This document shows positions 17,101 through 25,281 of a stretch of 64,000 bases of DNA, piece after piece. The notes beneath the pieces are model-generated. The model was given only the letters and a program-made list of their open reading frames with translations. It was not told where the DNA came from and did not search any database. Numbering within the stretch: the first letter of the stretch is position 1; the number at the start of each line of letters is the position of its first letter. Source of the DNA: Simiduia litorea (GTDB lineage: Bacteria; Pseudomonadota; Gammaproteobacteria; Pseudomonadales; Cellvibrionaceae); assembly GCF_042853465.1 (NCBI RefSeq), contig NZ_AP031497.1:3410001-3474000 (forward strand). Direction: 5' to 3'. Made by a program: the position numbers and the translations under genes.

Positions 17101-17685
17101 TTGCGACAATTCGTACAATATGAAGAAGCTAACTACGCCTAAATACATACCCATCATCGAGCGTGTTTTCACCGCCAGTAGGTAAAACAATACCGAACAA
17201 AAAAGAAAGTTGGGAATCACAAAAACAACATATGACCATAGATAGGGCATCAATTGCGTTGAGCCTAATCGCTCGGGGTCAACCGTGGGCCAAAAGCTGC
17301 CAATCAAACTACCCAGCGGAACAGCCAAGAAAACCACTAGGCATACGGCAAATGCACCCAATAATCGTCCCCATAGGTACTGACTTTGGCTAATTGGCTT
17401 TGCCAACATCATTCCTTCCATCTTATGGGTAACATCGCGCACCGCACTGCCACCCGCGAAATTTGCGACTAAGAACATCCCGATCAAACTCATGATCAGC
17501 ATTGTTTGCGTGATCGCGTGTGGCGAGTTGAAATTTACGTTACTGGCCCCTCCAATGGTGACGTTGTCTGACACCATGGCAAAAAATGGCAACAGAAAGA
17601 ACACGAATAAACACACATAGAAGGACGGTTGCTTGCGGAAGTAATTCAGTTCAAAACGGGCTAAAGAGAAAATCATTGTTTGCAC
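14113..17685 (-). CDS. ABC-2 type permease fused to an M1-family peptidase domain
   Basis: 1190 residues. The N-terminal 590 or so residues form two ABC-2 permease halves with about twelve membrane segments (first at about 17-38; a second half opening FEVLQVIKSAPFLVLCIISL). A periplasmic part follows with an M1 (gluzincin) catalytic domain: HEMAHQWWGH near residues 927-936 supplies two zinc ligands and the catalytic Glu, and LSETLAEYSAYM about 20 residues later gives the third ligand. The G-x-M-E-N exopeptidase motif of classical M1 aminopeptidases is not seen at its place, which reads IPYSENLGFI. The ATPase partner ends 6 bp upstream. Substrate unknown; export coupled to peptide trimming is inference. 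Confidence 0.88.
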   Translation of the reverse strand: MQTMIFSLARFELNYFRKQPSFYVCLFVFFLLPFFAMVSDNVTIGGASNVNFNSPHAITQTMLIMSLIGMFLVANFAGGSAVRDVTHKMEGMMLAKPISQSQYLWGRLLGAFAVCLVVFLAVPLGSLIGSFWPTVDPERLGSTQLMPYLWSYVVFVIPNFLFCSVLFYLLAVKTRSMMGMYLGVVSFFILYELSQTLLSDPSYVLWAAYLDPFGLGAFGEATRFWTAHERNTQLVSLDGALLLNRLMWLSITVAMMVCAHWLIDVRRPAKLGSDKAKNDTQRAPVKPVNYGANLSASQWPKFWARSHFEVLQVIKSAPFLVLCIISLFSLGLIAFDNDGAFGTKNWPLTRTMADYVIGSFSVMMLIVLTYYSAETVWRDRQLGIGDIVESTPIKNWGLYFPKVFALVAIITCLSILGVVFAVLYQLAKGYTQIELTVYAGLLGLNFILPMIMLALLAVFIQILSPNKYVGMLLFVTYFVGSIVARQLGLEHNMWRFGTAPRVLYSDINGFGHYLLPSLVYNLYWFGLTLVLTVAGFGLWRRGAQQGLKHRFGLLRYNLGRAGQLGVVLGLVLFLGFGSVIYYQTRVVNSFQSSDDLLDRQAEYERRYKPFQSENVLTITDVYADVDFYPAERRLSVNGVYQLVNKNKTPLKRMMVVWDGGKHRALNFDIDGGVEVERDDKLFVSWVEFEPAVQIGETRNMNFSFSRANPGFVDQASDTRLVYNGSFVNNKEIFPQFGYNADAEIADRHERRKRDLPELQRLPKLEDESQYGTNFIGKEADFINFETVVSTSAEQFAISPGYLEREWQAEGRRYFHYKMDTPMFHFMAFMSAELAAYKELYKGVSIEVYHQPSHAMNVERMVTAVKSSLDYFGEAFSPYQHRQVRIIEFPRYADFAQSFANTIPYSENLGFIADLRDEEAIDYVYFVTAHEMAHQWWGHQVIPANVQGGAVLSETLAEYSAYMVMEKALGKDQLRKFLKWEMERYLRTRSQEILEEMPLYRAENQSYIHYQKGGVVMYALRDRYGETAINTALKHFLQAYQYAADPYPTTLDLLRFLKAEIPAQDHAFIDDLFTKITLFDLKIDSARAVKQADGRFQLTLEIDAKKIYADGQGEETEVSLADQFDIGVFTQDPDSAKGSDHVLYLAKHLIKSGPNTVTLVLDELPVFAGIDPYIKMIDRNADDNLLAVDVD

Positions 17686-17691
17686 TCCCCG

Positions 17692-18576
17692 TTAGGCGCT
17701 TTTACGCGATTGCAACAGGGTTGCAAAATAGACATCTTCTAAATCTGGTATCAGGCTATCAAAACCTTCACAGGGTTGCTGATCCGACAACACATGAATA
17801 ACGGTTTTTCCGGATTTTAGGTGGGTAGAAATGACTTGGTGTTCCTGTTGATACTCTGGCAGCTGCTCTTTATTGATAACTTTACGCCACACCCGATCGC
17901 GTAGGGTGTCGATAACCGACCCCGGTTCGCCAATCAACTGAATTTTCCCGCTGGCTAAAATGGCCAACTTGCTACACAGCTCTTCTACATCATCAACAAT
18001 ATGCGTGGATAAAATAACTACTTTGTTTTCACCGATATCCGCCAACAAATTATGAAACCGGTTACGCTCTTCCGGATCGAGACCGGCCGTTGGTTCGTCT
18101 ACGATGATTAAATCTGGGTCGCCTAGAAGTGCTTGAGCAATACCGAAGCGTTGCTTCATACCGCCGGAAAAAGTACTCACCGCTTTCTTCCGCGCATCCC
18201 ACAAATTTGTTTGCGCAAGCAGTGATTCGACCGAGTCACGCCGCTCCCCGCGTTTATCGAGGCCCTTGAGAATCGCCATGTGATCCAAAAGATCTAGCGC
18301 ACTTATGCGCGGGTAGACATCGAAGTCTTGGGGAAGATAACCAAGCCGTTGGCGGATTTGATCAGGGTTTTTACTCACATCCACCCCGTCAAATAGAATG
18401 GTGCCTGCATCCGCCTGCTGGAGCGTTGAAATAGTGCGCATGAGCGAAGATTTACCCGCGCCATTAGGCCCTAAAAGGCCAAACATACCTCTTTCAATGG
18501 TTAAACAAACATCATCTAAGGCCTTGACACCGTTATCGTAAGTTTTGGTGAGATTTCGAATTTCCAGCATCTTCAT
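17692..18576 (-). CDS. ABC transporter ATP-binding protein
   Basis: 294-residue ATPase that should power the adjacent permease-peptidase. Walker A is GLLGPNGAGKSSLM (about residues 33-46), the signature is STFSGGMKQRFGIAQALLG, Walker B is DLIIVDEPTAGLDPEE and the switch His lies in ILSTHIVDD. The C-terminal 80 residues form the extra domain usual in ABC-2 ATPases (CcmA/NatA-like). First gene of a two-gene operon, with a strong hairpin about 70 nt upstream in its presumed leader. Confidence 0.93.
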   Translation of the reverse strand: MKMLEIRNLTKTYDNGVKALDDVCLTIERGMFGLLGPNGAGKSSLMRTISTLQQADAGTILFDGVDVSKNPDQIRQRLGYLPQDFDVYPRISALDLLDHMAILKGLDKRGERRDSVESLLAQTNLWDARKKAVSTFSGGMKQRFGIAQALLGDPDLIIVDEPTAGLDPEERNRFHNLLADIGENKVVILSTHIVDDVEELCSKLAILASGKIQLIGEPGSVIDTLRDRVWRKVINKEQLPEYQQEHQVISTHLKSGKTVIHVLSDQQPCEGFDSLIPDLEDVYFATLLQSRKSA

Positions 18577-18958
18577 TCCTTAAAGTGTTGTTATACATTG
18601 TTATTGTTTGCGATTTCTTTTGCACCCAGCTCAAATATCTACCGGCTGGGCAACAACGGTTGCCCAGCCACGTGATGACCGCTCAAAGAAGATCTCAGTT
18701 CGGTGCTGATAGTAGCCTAATCAATTAAGCGGTGTTATCAAGATTGGTTCAGCGACAAGAAAATGCGTCGAACGGATGCAGCGGCAAGCAAGAGTGTCGA
18801 GGGACAAATATCCCTAAACCAATCAGGCGAGATGGCACACTGTTGTACTGGCAAGATGCGGATGGCCTAACCTTAGCGGGGCTAAAGTAAAAATTCACCA
18901 TCATGTTGTATGAACATGGCATTCACCGGCGCCGCAACTTAATCCGACGCCAAGAAAA
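18577..18958. other. Gene-free stretch, 382 bp
   Basis: Lies upstream of the ABC operon and downstream of the Yip1 gene. Apart from the hairpin at 18644-18669 I see no gene or clear promoter. Confidence 0.6.
18644..18669 (-). promoter_or_regulatory. Perfect 10-bp leader hairpin of the ABC operon
   Basis: GGCTGGGCAA and TTGCCCAGCC pair perfectly around a 6-nt loop, ending 68 nt before the ATPase start codon. No T-tract follows in the direction of the operon, so it is not a standard terminator. It could be an operator palindrome, a leader structure or a terminator remnant. Confidence 0.45.
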
Positions 18959-19555
18959 TCAATGAAAAACCGGCGAGGATACGAAGTCCCAAAACAGGAC
19001 AGTGCCGGCCATCATGGCGACCGTAACGACCATTGCCACGCCCATCACCGCGCTGGCAAACAGAAAACCACGCTCATCCGACATATCAAACATGATCGGA
19101 ATACCTGTGAACAGAAGATAGATAGCATAACTCAATGCTGCCAACACCAAGAGTATGTTTAACCAGACCAGCGGGTAGATTCCAGCAATCCCCACTAAAA
19201 ATATTGGTGTGGCAATAAAACCAGCGACCACGAAACCTTTGAGGGGATCGGTTTTTACACCATAGGTTTTCGACATCCAGTGAATAAAATAACCTATTAC
19301 GGTAACGGCAACTAACAGCCCAAAATAAAAACCACCCATGAGTGACAAAGCGCTGTACTCGGTCATGTATGTGGCTTCGCCTTGGCCAACACGCCAACCG
19401 AATTCGGTGGTGCCAATATACCAAGCCAAGGCTGGCAATAGCGCCAATACGATAGTGTAGGGCGAGTTACGTTTTAGCGAATCATCAGATAAATCATGAA
19501 GGGCTTGCCATTGCTTACGCGGATGAACTAACAAACCAAGGGCGTGGTTTAACAT
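18959..19555 (-). CDS. Yip1 family membrane protein
   Basis: 198 residues, five predicted membrane segments (about 35-52, 72-95, 108-130, 130-150, 165-190). The opening LLVHPRKQWQALHD and the NSPYTIVLALLPALAWYIGTTEFGWRVG region match bacterial Yip1/YIPF-domain proteins. These are widespread but functionally obscure in bacteria. Monocistronic by spacing. Confidence 0.8.
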   Translation of the reverse strand: MLNHALGLLVHPRKQWQALHDLSDDSLKRNSPYTIVLALLPALAWYIGTTEFGWRVGQGEATYMTEYSALSLMGGFYFGLLVAVTVIGYFIHWMSKTYGVKTDPLKGFVVAGFIATPIFLVGIAGIYPLVWLNILLVLAALSYAIYLLFTGIPIMFDMSDERGFLFASAVMGVAMVVTVAMMAGTVLFWDFVSSPVFH

Positions 19556-19788
19556 CTTTTAATATCCTTGCAGTTTCACTTATTTTTATTGTCAGTGAAC
19601 CCAAACACATCACAAAGAGAGGGAACAATTGGTCCCGCTATCATTAGGACCAGCCAAAGAGTGTTATAAGCACCTATCACCGTCAAGGAACTGGTAAAGG
19701 AGCAACCAATTTGATCGTTTTTTGTTTCTTGATTACCCAACTCGATAGTACTAAGTGCTACCCAGATGCACAGATGCTTAAAATTCGA

Positions 19789-20565
19789 TCAATGATGCCA
19801 AGGTTGCTGGTTCATGATGGCAGCATTGTTTGTAACGGCGTAGTTTGTGGTAGAGAGGTTTGAGGCGGAGAAGTTTGTTGCGGTATGCGGCGCGGAACTT
19901 GTATGGCTTGCGTGGGCAAAAGCGACAGCCGAGGTCCACACACCGAAGGCGATTAATAGCAACGCCATCACCAGACGCAGAGACGCGTTAGCCAAGAGTG
20001 TTTGTAATTGTACGGCGAGTGCACCAGAGACAATAATGGCCGGCAAAGTACCTAAGCCAAACGCGAGCATCATCAAAGCGCCACTCACTCCATCGCCTTG
20101 GCTGGCCGCGAAAGCCAAGGCGGTATACACCAGGCCACAGGGCAGGAAGCCCCACAACATGCCTAGGGGTAAAGCCTGCCACGGGGCGCTAAGTGGCAAC
20201 AGTTTCTTCCCTAAAGGCTGCAAAAAACGCCATAAATAGGCACCGCCCTGTTCCAGCCACACCAACGCACGCCACCAATTGGCGAGATAAAAACCCATTA
20301 AAATCAGCAGCAAACCCGCCACAACGCGCAACCAGGGACCGAGGATTTGCGCGAACGCGAAACCCAAAACACCGACCACGGCACCCAACAGACTGTAGCT
20401 GGATAAGCGACCAATATTATAAAGTAATAAGCGCAGCCAGCGCTCACGACTGGAGGCTGCCGCCATCGACAGGGCGCCAACAATTCCGCCGCACATGCCT
20501 AAGCAATGCCCGGCACCCATTAAGCCCACCACAAATACCGACAGTGCCGCAAAACCCAATTCCAT
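19789..20565 (-). CDS. Sulfite exporter TauE/SafE family protein of the cco cluster
   Basis: 258-residue membrane protein of the COG2836-type TauE/SafE group, with six membrane segments and the conserved opening GLMGAGHCLGMCGGIVGAL, whose Cys pair in H-C-x-G-M-C-G-G is typical. The ATG at 20565 lies one base after the ccoS stop, so they are co-translated. Members of this group next to ccoGHIS are thought to help metal or redox handling for cbb3 oxidase or cytochrome c assembly. The C-terminal 40 residues after the last helix are Ser/Thr/Asn/His-rich and low in complexity, which may bind metal. An upstream ATG at 20646 would overlap most of ccoS and is not favoured. Confidence 0.85.
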   Translation of the reverse strand: MELGFAALSVFVVGLMGAGHCLGMCGGIVGALSMAAASSRERWLRLLLYNIGRLSSYSLLGAVVGVLGFAFAQILGPWLRVVAGLLLILMGFYLANWWRALVWLEQGGAYLWRFLQPLGKKLLPLSAPWQALPLGMLWGFLPCGLVYTALAFAASQGDGVSGALMMLAFGLGTLPAIIVSGALAVQLQTLLANASLRLVMALLLIAFGVWTSAVAFAHASHTSSAPHTATNFSASNLSTTNYAVTNNAAIMNQQPWHH

Positions 20566-20566
20566 C

Positions 20567-20740
20567 TTATTCTGGCTTCTTAGGCGCGGTGGAGGGTTTG
20601 CTTTCGTCGTCAAACAAAATGCGCTGACCCTCCGTGTTGAGGTCATCGTACTGGCCGTTTTTTACCGCCCAAAACAGCAGCTTAATTGCCAGTCCGATAA
20701 AGATGAGCGCAATGGGTACTAATAAAAAAAGAATTTCCAT
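20567..20740 (-). CDS. ccoS: Cbb3-type cytochrome oxidase assembly protein CcoS
   Basis: A 57-residue gene: MEILFLLVPIALIFIGLAIK at the start is a single membrane helix, then LLFWAVKNGQYDDLNTEGQR and a DDES acidic stretch, which is the CcoS signature (F-W-A-V-x-x-G-Q-Y-D-D-L). It follows ccoI after 31 bp and directly precedes the TauE/SafE gene, with one base between stop and start. CcoS is needed for cofactor insertion into cbb3 oxidase. Confidence 0.93.
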   Translation of the reverse strand: MEILFLLVPIALIFIGLAIKLLFWAVKNGQYDDLNTEGQRILFDDESKPSTAPKKPE

Positions 20741-20771
20741 GGCTGAATTATTCCAATAGCGCGAGTAACAT

Positions 20772-23180
20772 TTACCGTTTTAGCTTTCGGTCCAAACCCA
20801 TGGCATTGATAACCACCACCAGTGAACTCAAACTCATGCCGGCGGCGGCAACATAGGGCGGCACCCACCCCATAGCAGCAAAAGGCAGGGCGATCAGATT
20901 ATACGCTATCGCCCAGGTTAAGTTTTGCTTGATGGTGCGCTTGCACGCAAGCGCTAGCTGTAAACTCTCCACTAGCACGCCCAAACGGCCATGGGTCAAC
21001 AGGGTGTCAGCGTTCACCTGTGCCAAATCGGTGGCGCCCGCCATGGCGACAGACACATCGGCGCCGGCTAACACCGGCACGTCATTAATACCATCTCCCA
21101 CCATCAAAATCGTGTGACCTTGCTGCTGTAATTGTTGCACCCGCGCCAGCTTTTGTTTCGGTAACAGATCGCCAAGCGCTTCGTCGATTGCCACTCGGTG
21201 TGCCAACTGACTGACGACGGCCTGGCGATCGCCACTGAGTAGCAACACCTTTAAGCCACGCTTTTTTAAACGCCGAATAGTCTCCGGCGCATCGTCGCGC
21301 AGTGAATCGCACAATTCAAACCAGGCCAGGGGTTCGGCCTCTGAACCCAATAAATACCATGGCCGCTTTTCATCCGGGGCCTGCGGTAATTGATCGCCGT
21401 ACCAGCTGCAAAAAAAATCAGCGCGACCAAAGCGAAAGGTTTCGCCATTAAGCCGGCCTTCAACACCCTGTGAGGGGTACTGCACTAAGTCCGTGACACC
21501 CTTGTGAATTGCCATGTGTTCAAACGCCTTGGCGATGGGATGCCGCGACCCCGCTTCCAGTGCTGCAACGATAGCCTGCATATCAGCCGGGCTAACCGAA
21601 TCGGACAAAGGTTGAAGCTGCACCAACGCCAACTTACCCTGAGTTAAGGTTCCGGTTTTATCGAACACCACAGTATCAATGCGCGCAAGGGCTTCCACCA
21701 CGTGACCGCGCGTAACCAATAAACCTTTTTCGCGCAACCACAGGGTGGCACGCGTTAACGCCACCGGCGTGGCCAGCGATAGAGCACAAGGGCAGGTCAC
21801 TACGAGCACCGATAGCGTCACCCAAAACGCTTGCTCGGGCTGATACCAAAGCCAAAAGCCGGCAACCAATGCCACCACAACCAGCAGCCGAGCGACAAAA
21901 AAACGCGCCAGCCTATCAGCCAAATTCACTTGCAGGGGTTTATCAGACTCTGCACGTGCCACTAAGTGCTCGATGGCAGACAATTGGGTTTGCTGCCCAA
22001 CAGCCTCGGCGCAGATACACAACTGACTGTCTAAATTAATACTGCCGGCGATAACTCTCGCACCGGTAGTTTTTTTTACCGCATCTGACTCTCCGGTAAT
22101 AAGCGCTTCATCCACATGACTGACCCCGTCCACAACCACACCATCACAGGGTAATGTCTCGCCGGCCAGCACCCGTACCTTGTCGCCAACCTGCAATTGT
22201 TTAATGGAAATGACATCGTACTGCTGTTCATCCTGAGGCTGGAGCCGCCGGGCAGTGAGCGGTAAGCGCAACCCGACACTGCGCAAACTGTTGGCGTTTT
22301 TATGGCGCAATCGCAGTTCTAAATAGCGCCCGAGCAAGAGAAAGAAGGTAAACATCGACACCGATTCAAAATACACGTCACCGGTTTCCGTCACCGTGGC
22401 CCAGGCGCTGGCTAAATAAGCACCACCGATGGCAAGCGCGACCGGCACATCCATAACCAGCTGCCGCTGTTTCAAACTGTTAATCGCTGCTCGGAAAAAA
22501 GGTTGCGCACTAAAGAACACCACAGGTGTTGCAACAATTAAACTTACCCAGCGAAAAAAACTTTGCCAAATGCCCTCGAAGTCTTGCAGCGCGCCGGCAT
22601 AAAGCGCGATGGCGACCATCATGACCTGCATCATGCCAAAACCGGCAACGCCCAGACGCATCAACAAAGCATTTCGATTTTTCTGCCACAGGTCGCGCTG
22701 GTTTTCATCGTTAGCGGGCATAGGTTGATAACCAATGCGATCGAGTTCAAACATCAAACTAGAGAGTTGAACCTTAGCGCTATCAAACACTAAGGTAAGG
22801 CGGTGGTTGGTGGCGTTTACAGACACTTTTAATACACCATCAATGGCATACATATGTTTTTCGATCAGCCAAACACAGGCGGCGCAGGTTAGGCCATCTA
22901 ACAATAAAAATGCGCTGCGCTGCGCTAGGTCGCCGGTAACGAAGTCAGCCTGTAGATCAACCAAATCATAGGCACTGTAGTCAGCAAGATGGGCATCAGG
23001 ACGCGTATTCACGGCCGTGCGATAGCGATAAAAATTTGACAAGCCACCATCGACAATGGCACTTGCTATCGCTTGGCACCCGGGGCAACACATGGGCCTA
23101 GATTCACCATCGATAACAACGAAGAACTCGACCGGCTCGGGTGTGGGTAGGTTGCAGTGATAGCAAGGGGTATCTGCCAC
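20772..23180 (-). CDS. ccoI: Copper-exporting P1B-type ATPase for cbb3 oxidase
   Basis: 802-residue heavy-metal P-type ATPase that delivers copper for CcoN assembly. An N-terminal Cys-rich region (CYHCNLPTPEP and MCCPGCQAIA, a CcoI/FixI feature) precedes a heavy-metal-associated domain (GLTCAACVWLIE). Next come the membrane segments, the actuator TGES loop, the CPC metal site (VTCPCALSLATP), the phosphorylation site DKTGTLT and the hinge GDGINDVPVLAGADVS. All catalytic motifs are intact. It sits between ccoH (14 bp) and ccoS. Confidence 0.95.
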   Translation of the reverse strand: MADTPCYHCNLPTPEPVEFFVVIDGESRPMCCPGCQAIASAIVDGGLSNFYRYRTAVNTRPDAHLADYSAYDLVDLQADFVTGDLAQRSAFLLLDGLTCAACVWLIEKHMYAIDGVLKVSVNATNHRLTLVFDSAKVQLSSLMFELDRIGYQPMPANDENQRDLWQKNRNALLMRLGVAGFGMMQVMMVAIALYAGALQDFEGIWQSFFRWVSLIVATPVVFFSAQPFFRAAINSLKQRQLVMDVPVALAIGGAYLASAWATVTETGDVYFESVSMFTFFLLLGRYLELRLRHKNANSLRSVGLRLPLTARRLQPQDEQQYDVISIKQLQVGDKVRVLAGETLPCDGVVVDGVSHVDEALITGESDAVKKTTGARVIAGSINLDSQLCICAEAVGQQTQLSAIEHLVARAESDKPLQVNLADRLARFFVARLLVVVALVAGFWLWYQPEQAFWVTLSVLVVTCPCALSLATPVALTRATLWLREKGLLVTRGHVVEALARIDTVVFDKTGTLTQGKLALVQLQPLSDSVSPADMQAIVAALEAGSRHPIAKAFEHMAIHKGVTDLVQYPSQGVEGRLNGETFRFGRADFFCSWYGDQLPQAPDEKRPWYLLGSEAEPLAWFELCDSLRDDAPETIRRLKKRGLKVLLLSGDRQAVVSQLAHRVAIDEALGDLLPKQKLARVQQLQQQGHTILMVGDGINDVPVLAGADVSVAMAGATDLAQVNADTLLTHGRLGVLVESLQLALACKRTIKQNLTWAIAYNLIALPFAAMGWVPPYVAAAGMSLSSLVVVINAMGLDRKLKR

Positions 23181-23194
23181 GAGGGATGTCTCGC

Positions 23195-23743
23195 CTATTG
23201 ATCGGCGGTTTGCTTCTCAGTGGCCTGCAGGATGACGGCGTGAGACGCTTGAAAATCAATTTTATCCTTCAAGCGCCACGGGGCGGTTCCTCGCTCGCTC
23301 GCCGAGGCGCCGGGAAAGAGTAAAAGATAGCGAGAAAAGTTGACGCTTAAGGTTAAATCACCGCGATAATTACCTTGCCCTGTAGCAGCTAAAGTAACCG
23401 TTTGATCGAGATCGGCCTCGGTCGGGTGCTGTAGCACCAACACCAAGGACGCGGGTAACTCGGCACCGCTCAACTGTAAAAAAACTTCGCCGGTTTCTAA
23501 ATCGAAATCCAACTCAGCGCGCATGGCCAGCGCCGTGGCGCGATGATCTTGCTCAAGGCGCTCGTTATACATGCGCCCTTCGCGGTAATAATTATCGATA
23601 ACCACATCATCGGACAGCTTCACGGCGATAGAAATATAACCCGCCATAACCAACACAATCACAATTAATGGCGTCAGTAAAAACCAAGCCCAACCTTGGC
23701 GATACCAAGGTCCTTGATCGAGTGTTGATTGTTCATGAGCCAT
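23195..23743 (-). CDS. ccoH: FixH/CcoH cbb3 oxidase assembly protein
   Basis: 182 residues: a membrane anchor at about residues 16-38 (WAWFLLTPLIVIVLVMAGYIS) and a periplasmic FixH domain with VVIDNYYREGRMYNERLEQDHRA. CcoH stays with the assembled oxidase and stabilises it. It lies between ccoG (26 bp) and ccoI (14 bp) in the standard GHIS order. Confidence 0.92.
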   Translation of the reverse strand: MAHEQSTLDQGPWYRQGWAWFLLTPLIVIVLVMAGYISIAVKLSDDVVIDNYYREGRMYNERLEQDHRATALAMRAELDFDLETGEVFLQLSGAELPASLVLVLQHPTEADLDQTVTLAATGQGNYRGDLTLSVNFSRYLLLFPGASASERGTAPWRLKDKIDFQASHAVILQATEKQTADQ

Positions 23744-23769
23744 TTTCTATCGTTTCCGAGGTCGTTACA

Positions 23770-25200
23770 TTAATGGGTTGGGCCGATAAAACTCGCCGTA
23801 GCCGTGGTATTTAGCTCTGGGTTATCTTCACTTTCCACATAGAACTCAATTGTCGTTTTAGTGGTTGTAAGCTCGCCTCGCGGCACAGATACCCGAACCG
23901 GAAAGCTCAGCAGTTCACCTTGCTCAATCACGGTTGGGCGATAGCCGCCCAAGCTAAAGTGGTGCTCACCTCGCACTTCGATTCTATAAACTTGATCCGC
24001 AGGATCGAGATTGAGAATTTTCAAGGTGTAAACGTTTTGAATATCGTCGCCAACGACACGATACATATTGGCACCGCGATCGCGCAATACGTCCACCTTA
24101 ATGGGCACACGGTTGCTCACCGTATAGGCAAACACAGCTATCATCAAAAGCACCGCCACCGCATAGCCAATTAATCGCGGCCGGAACACGTGGGTGGTGC
24201 CATTTTTAATGGCGTCCTCAGTGGTGAAACGGATTAAGCCTCGATCATAACCCATTTTATCCATGACGCTATTGCACGCGTCGACGCAGAGCCCACAGTC
24301 GATACACTCCAACTGCACGCCATCGCGAATATCAATATCAACTGGGCAGACTTGAACGCACCAAGAACAATCGATGCAATCACCTAGTCCTTTGGCCTTT
24401 GCATCTTCATCAGGTTTACGCGGGCCACGAGACTCGCCGCGCTTGTAATCATAGAAAACGGTCAACGTATCTTGATCGTACATAACCGACTGAAAACGCG
24501 CGTAAGGGCACATGTACTTGCACACTTGCTCGCGCATATAGCCGGCATTCAAATAGGTTGCTCCAGCAAAAAACAACACCCAAAACGCCGATATAGGCTC
24601 CGCCGAAAAAGTGGCCAAGCCGGCAATCAACTCTCGCACCGGCGTAAAATAGCCAATAAAGGTGACGCCCGTTATCAAAGATATGGTTACCCACATGCTA
24701 TGTTTGCCGAACTTTCGCGCAAACTTGCGCGGGTTCATGGGCTGCTGATCGAGCTTTATGCGCTTATTGCGATCGCCCTCAAAGAAATGCTCAGCCCAAA
24801 TAAACATCATGGTCCAAACCGTTTGCGGGCAAGTAAAACCACACCACACCCGACCCACTAGAACCGTGACTGTAAATAAACTGAAAGCGGCAATAATCAG
24901 CAGCCAAGATAATAACATGGCGTCCTGCGGGCCGAAGGTTAACCACAAGATATGGAACTGGCGAGTCGAAAGATCAAACAACATGGCTGGACGATCGTCG
25001 ATAACAAACCAAGGCATCAACAAAAAGCCGGCCAGCAAAGGCAACCCGGTATAGCGACGTAGTTTTTGGAAAAAACCAGTTATTTTCCGGGTATAAATAC
25101 GGCCGGAAGACTCGTAGACATCGACGTAGCGAATTTTTTCTTGTTGTTGTTCTGAATCCTTACGTTGATCTTTCAACTCTTGATCAGACATGGGAAGCAA
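23770..25200 (-). CDS. ccoG: Cytochrome c oxidase accessory protein CcoG
   Basis: 476 residues (RdxA/FixG family). Membrane segments near 50-70, 88-115, 165-185, 200-220 and about 345-365 surround two ferredoxin-type clusters: C-I-D-C-S-W-C-x3-C-P and C-I-D-C-G-L-C-x3-C. A C-terminal immunoglobulin-like domain (FixG_C) follows. CcoG acts as a cupric reductase in cbb3 assembly. It heads the assembly operon, separated from ccoP by a terminator. Confidence 0.95.
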   Translation of the reverse strand: MLPMSDQELKDQRKDSEQQQEKIRYVDVYESSGRIYTRKITGFFQKLRRYTGLPLLAGFLLMPWFVIDDRPAMLFDLSTRQFHILWLTFGPQDAMLLSWLLIIAAFSLFTVTVLVGRVWCGFTCPQTVWTMMFIWAEHFFEGDRNKRIKLDQQPMNPRKFARKFGKHSMWVTISLITGVTFIGYFTPVRELIAGLATFSAEPISAFWVLFFAGATYLNAGYMREQVCKYMCPYARFQSVMYDQDTLTVFYDYKRGESRGPRKPDEDAKAKGLGDCIDCSWCVQVCPVDIDIRDGVQLECIDCGLCVDACNSVMDKMGYDRGLIRFTTEDAIKNGTTHVFRPRLIGYAVAVLLMIAVFAYTVSNRVPIKVDVLRDRGANMYRVVGDDIQNVYTLKILNLDPADQVYRIEVRGEHHFSLGGYRPTVIEQGELLSFPVRVSVPRGELTTTKTTIEFYVESEDNPELNTTATASFIGPTH

Positions 25201-25250
25201 CTCGTAAAAGCAAACAGAATAAAACCACCAGAAGGTGATTTTTGCGCAAT

Positions 25251-25277
25251 AAAAAGGGCAGCTCTACTGCCCTTTTT
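25251..25277 (-). terminator. Rho-independent terminator after ccoP
   Basis: AAAAAGGGCAG and CTGCCCTTTTT form an 11-bp stem with a CTCTA loop, starting 5 bp beyond the ccoP stop. It separates ccoNOQP from ccoGHIS. Confidence 0.85.
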
Positions 25278-25281
25278 ATGT

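Noticed and set aside
19847..20627. Two plus-strand frames of 130 and 144 residues antisense to the TauE/SafE gene
   Set aside because: Shadows of the membrane-protein gene; rich in Arg, Pro and Thr and without start signals.
20566..20646. Longer N-terminus for the TauE/SafE protein
   Set aside because: The extra 27 residues lie inside ccoS in another frame; the ATG one base after the ccoS stop starts right at the conserved membrane segment.
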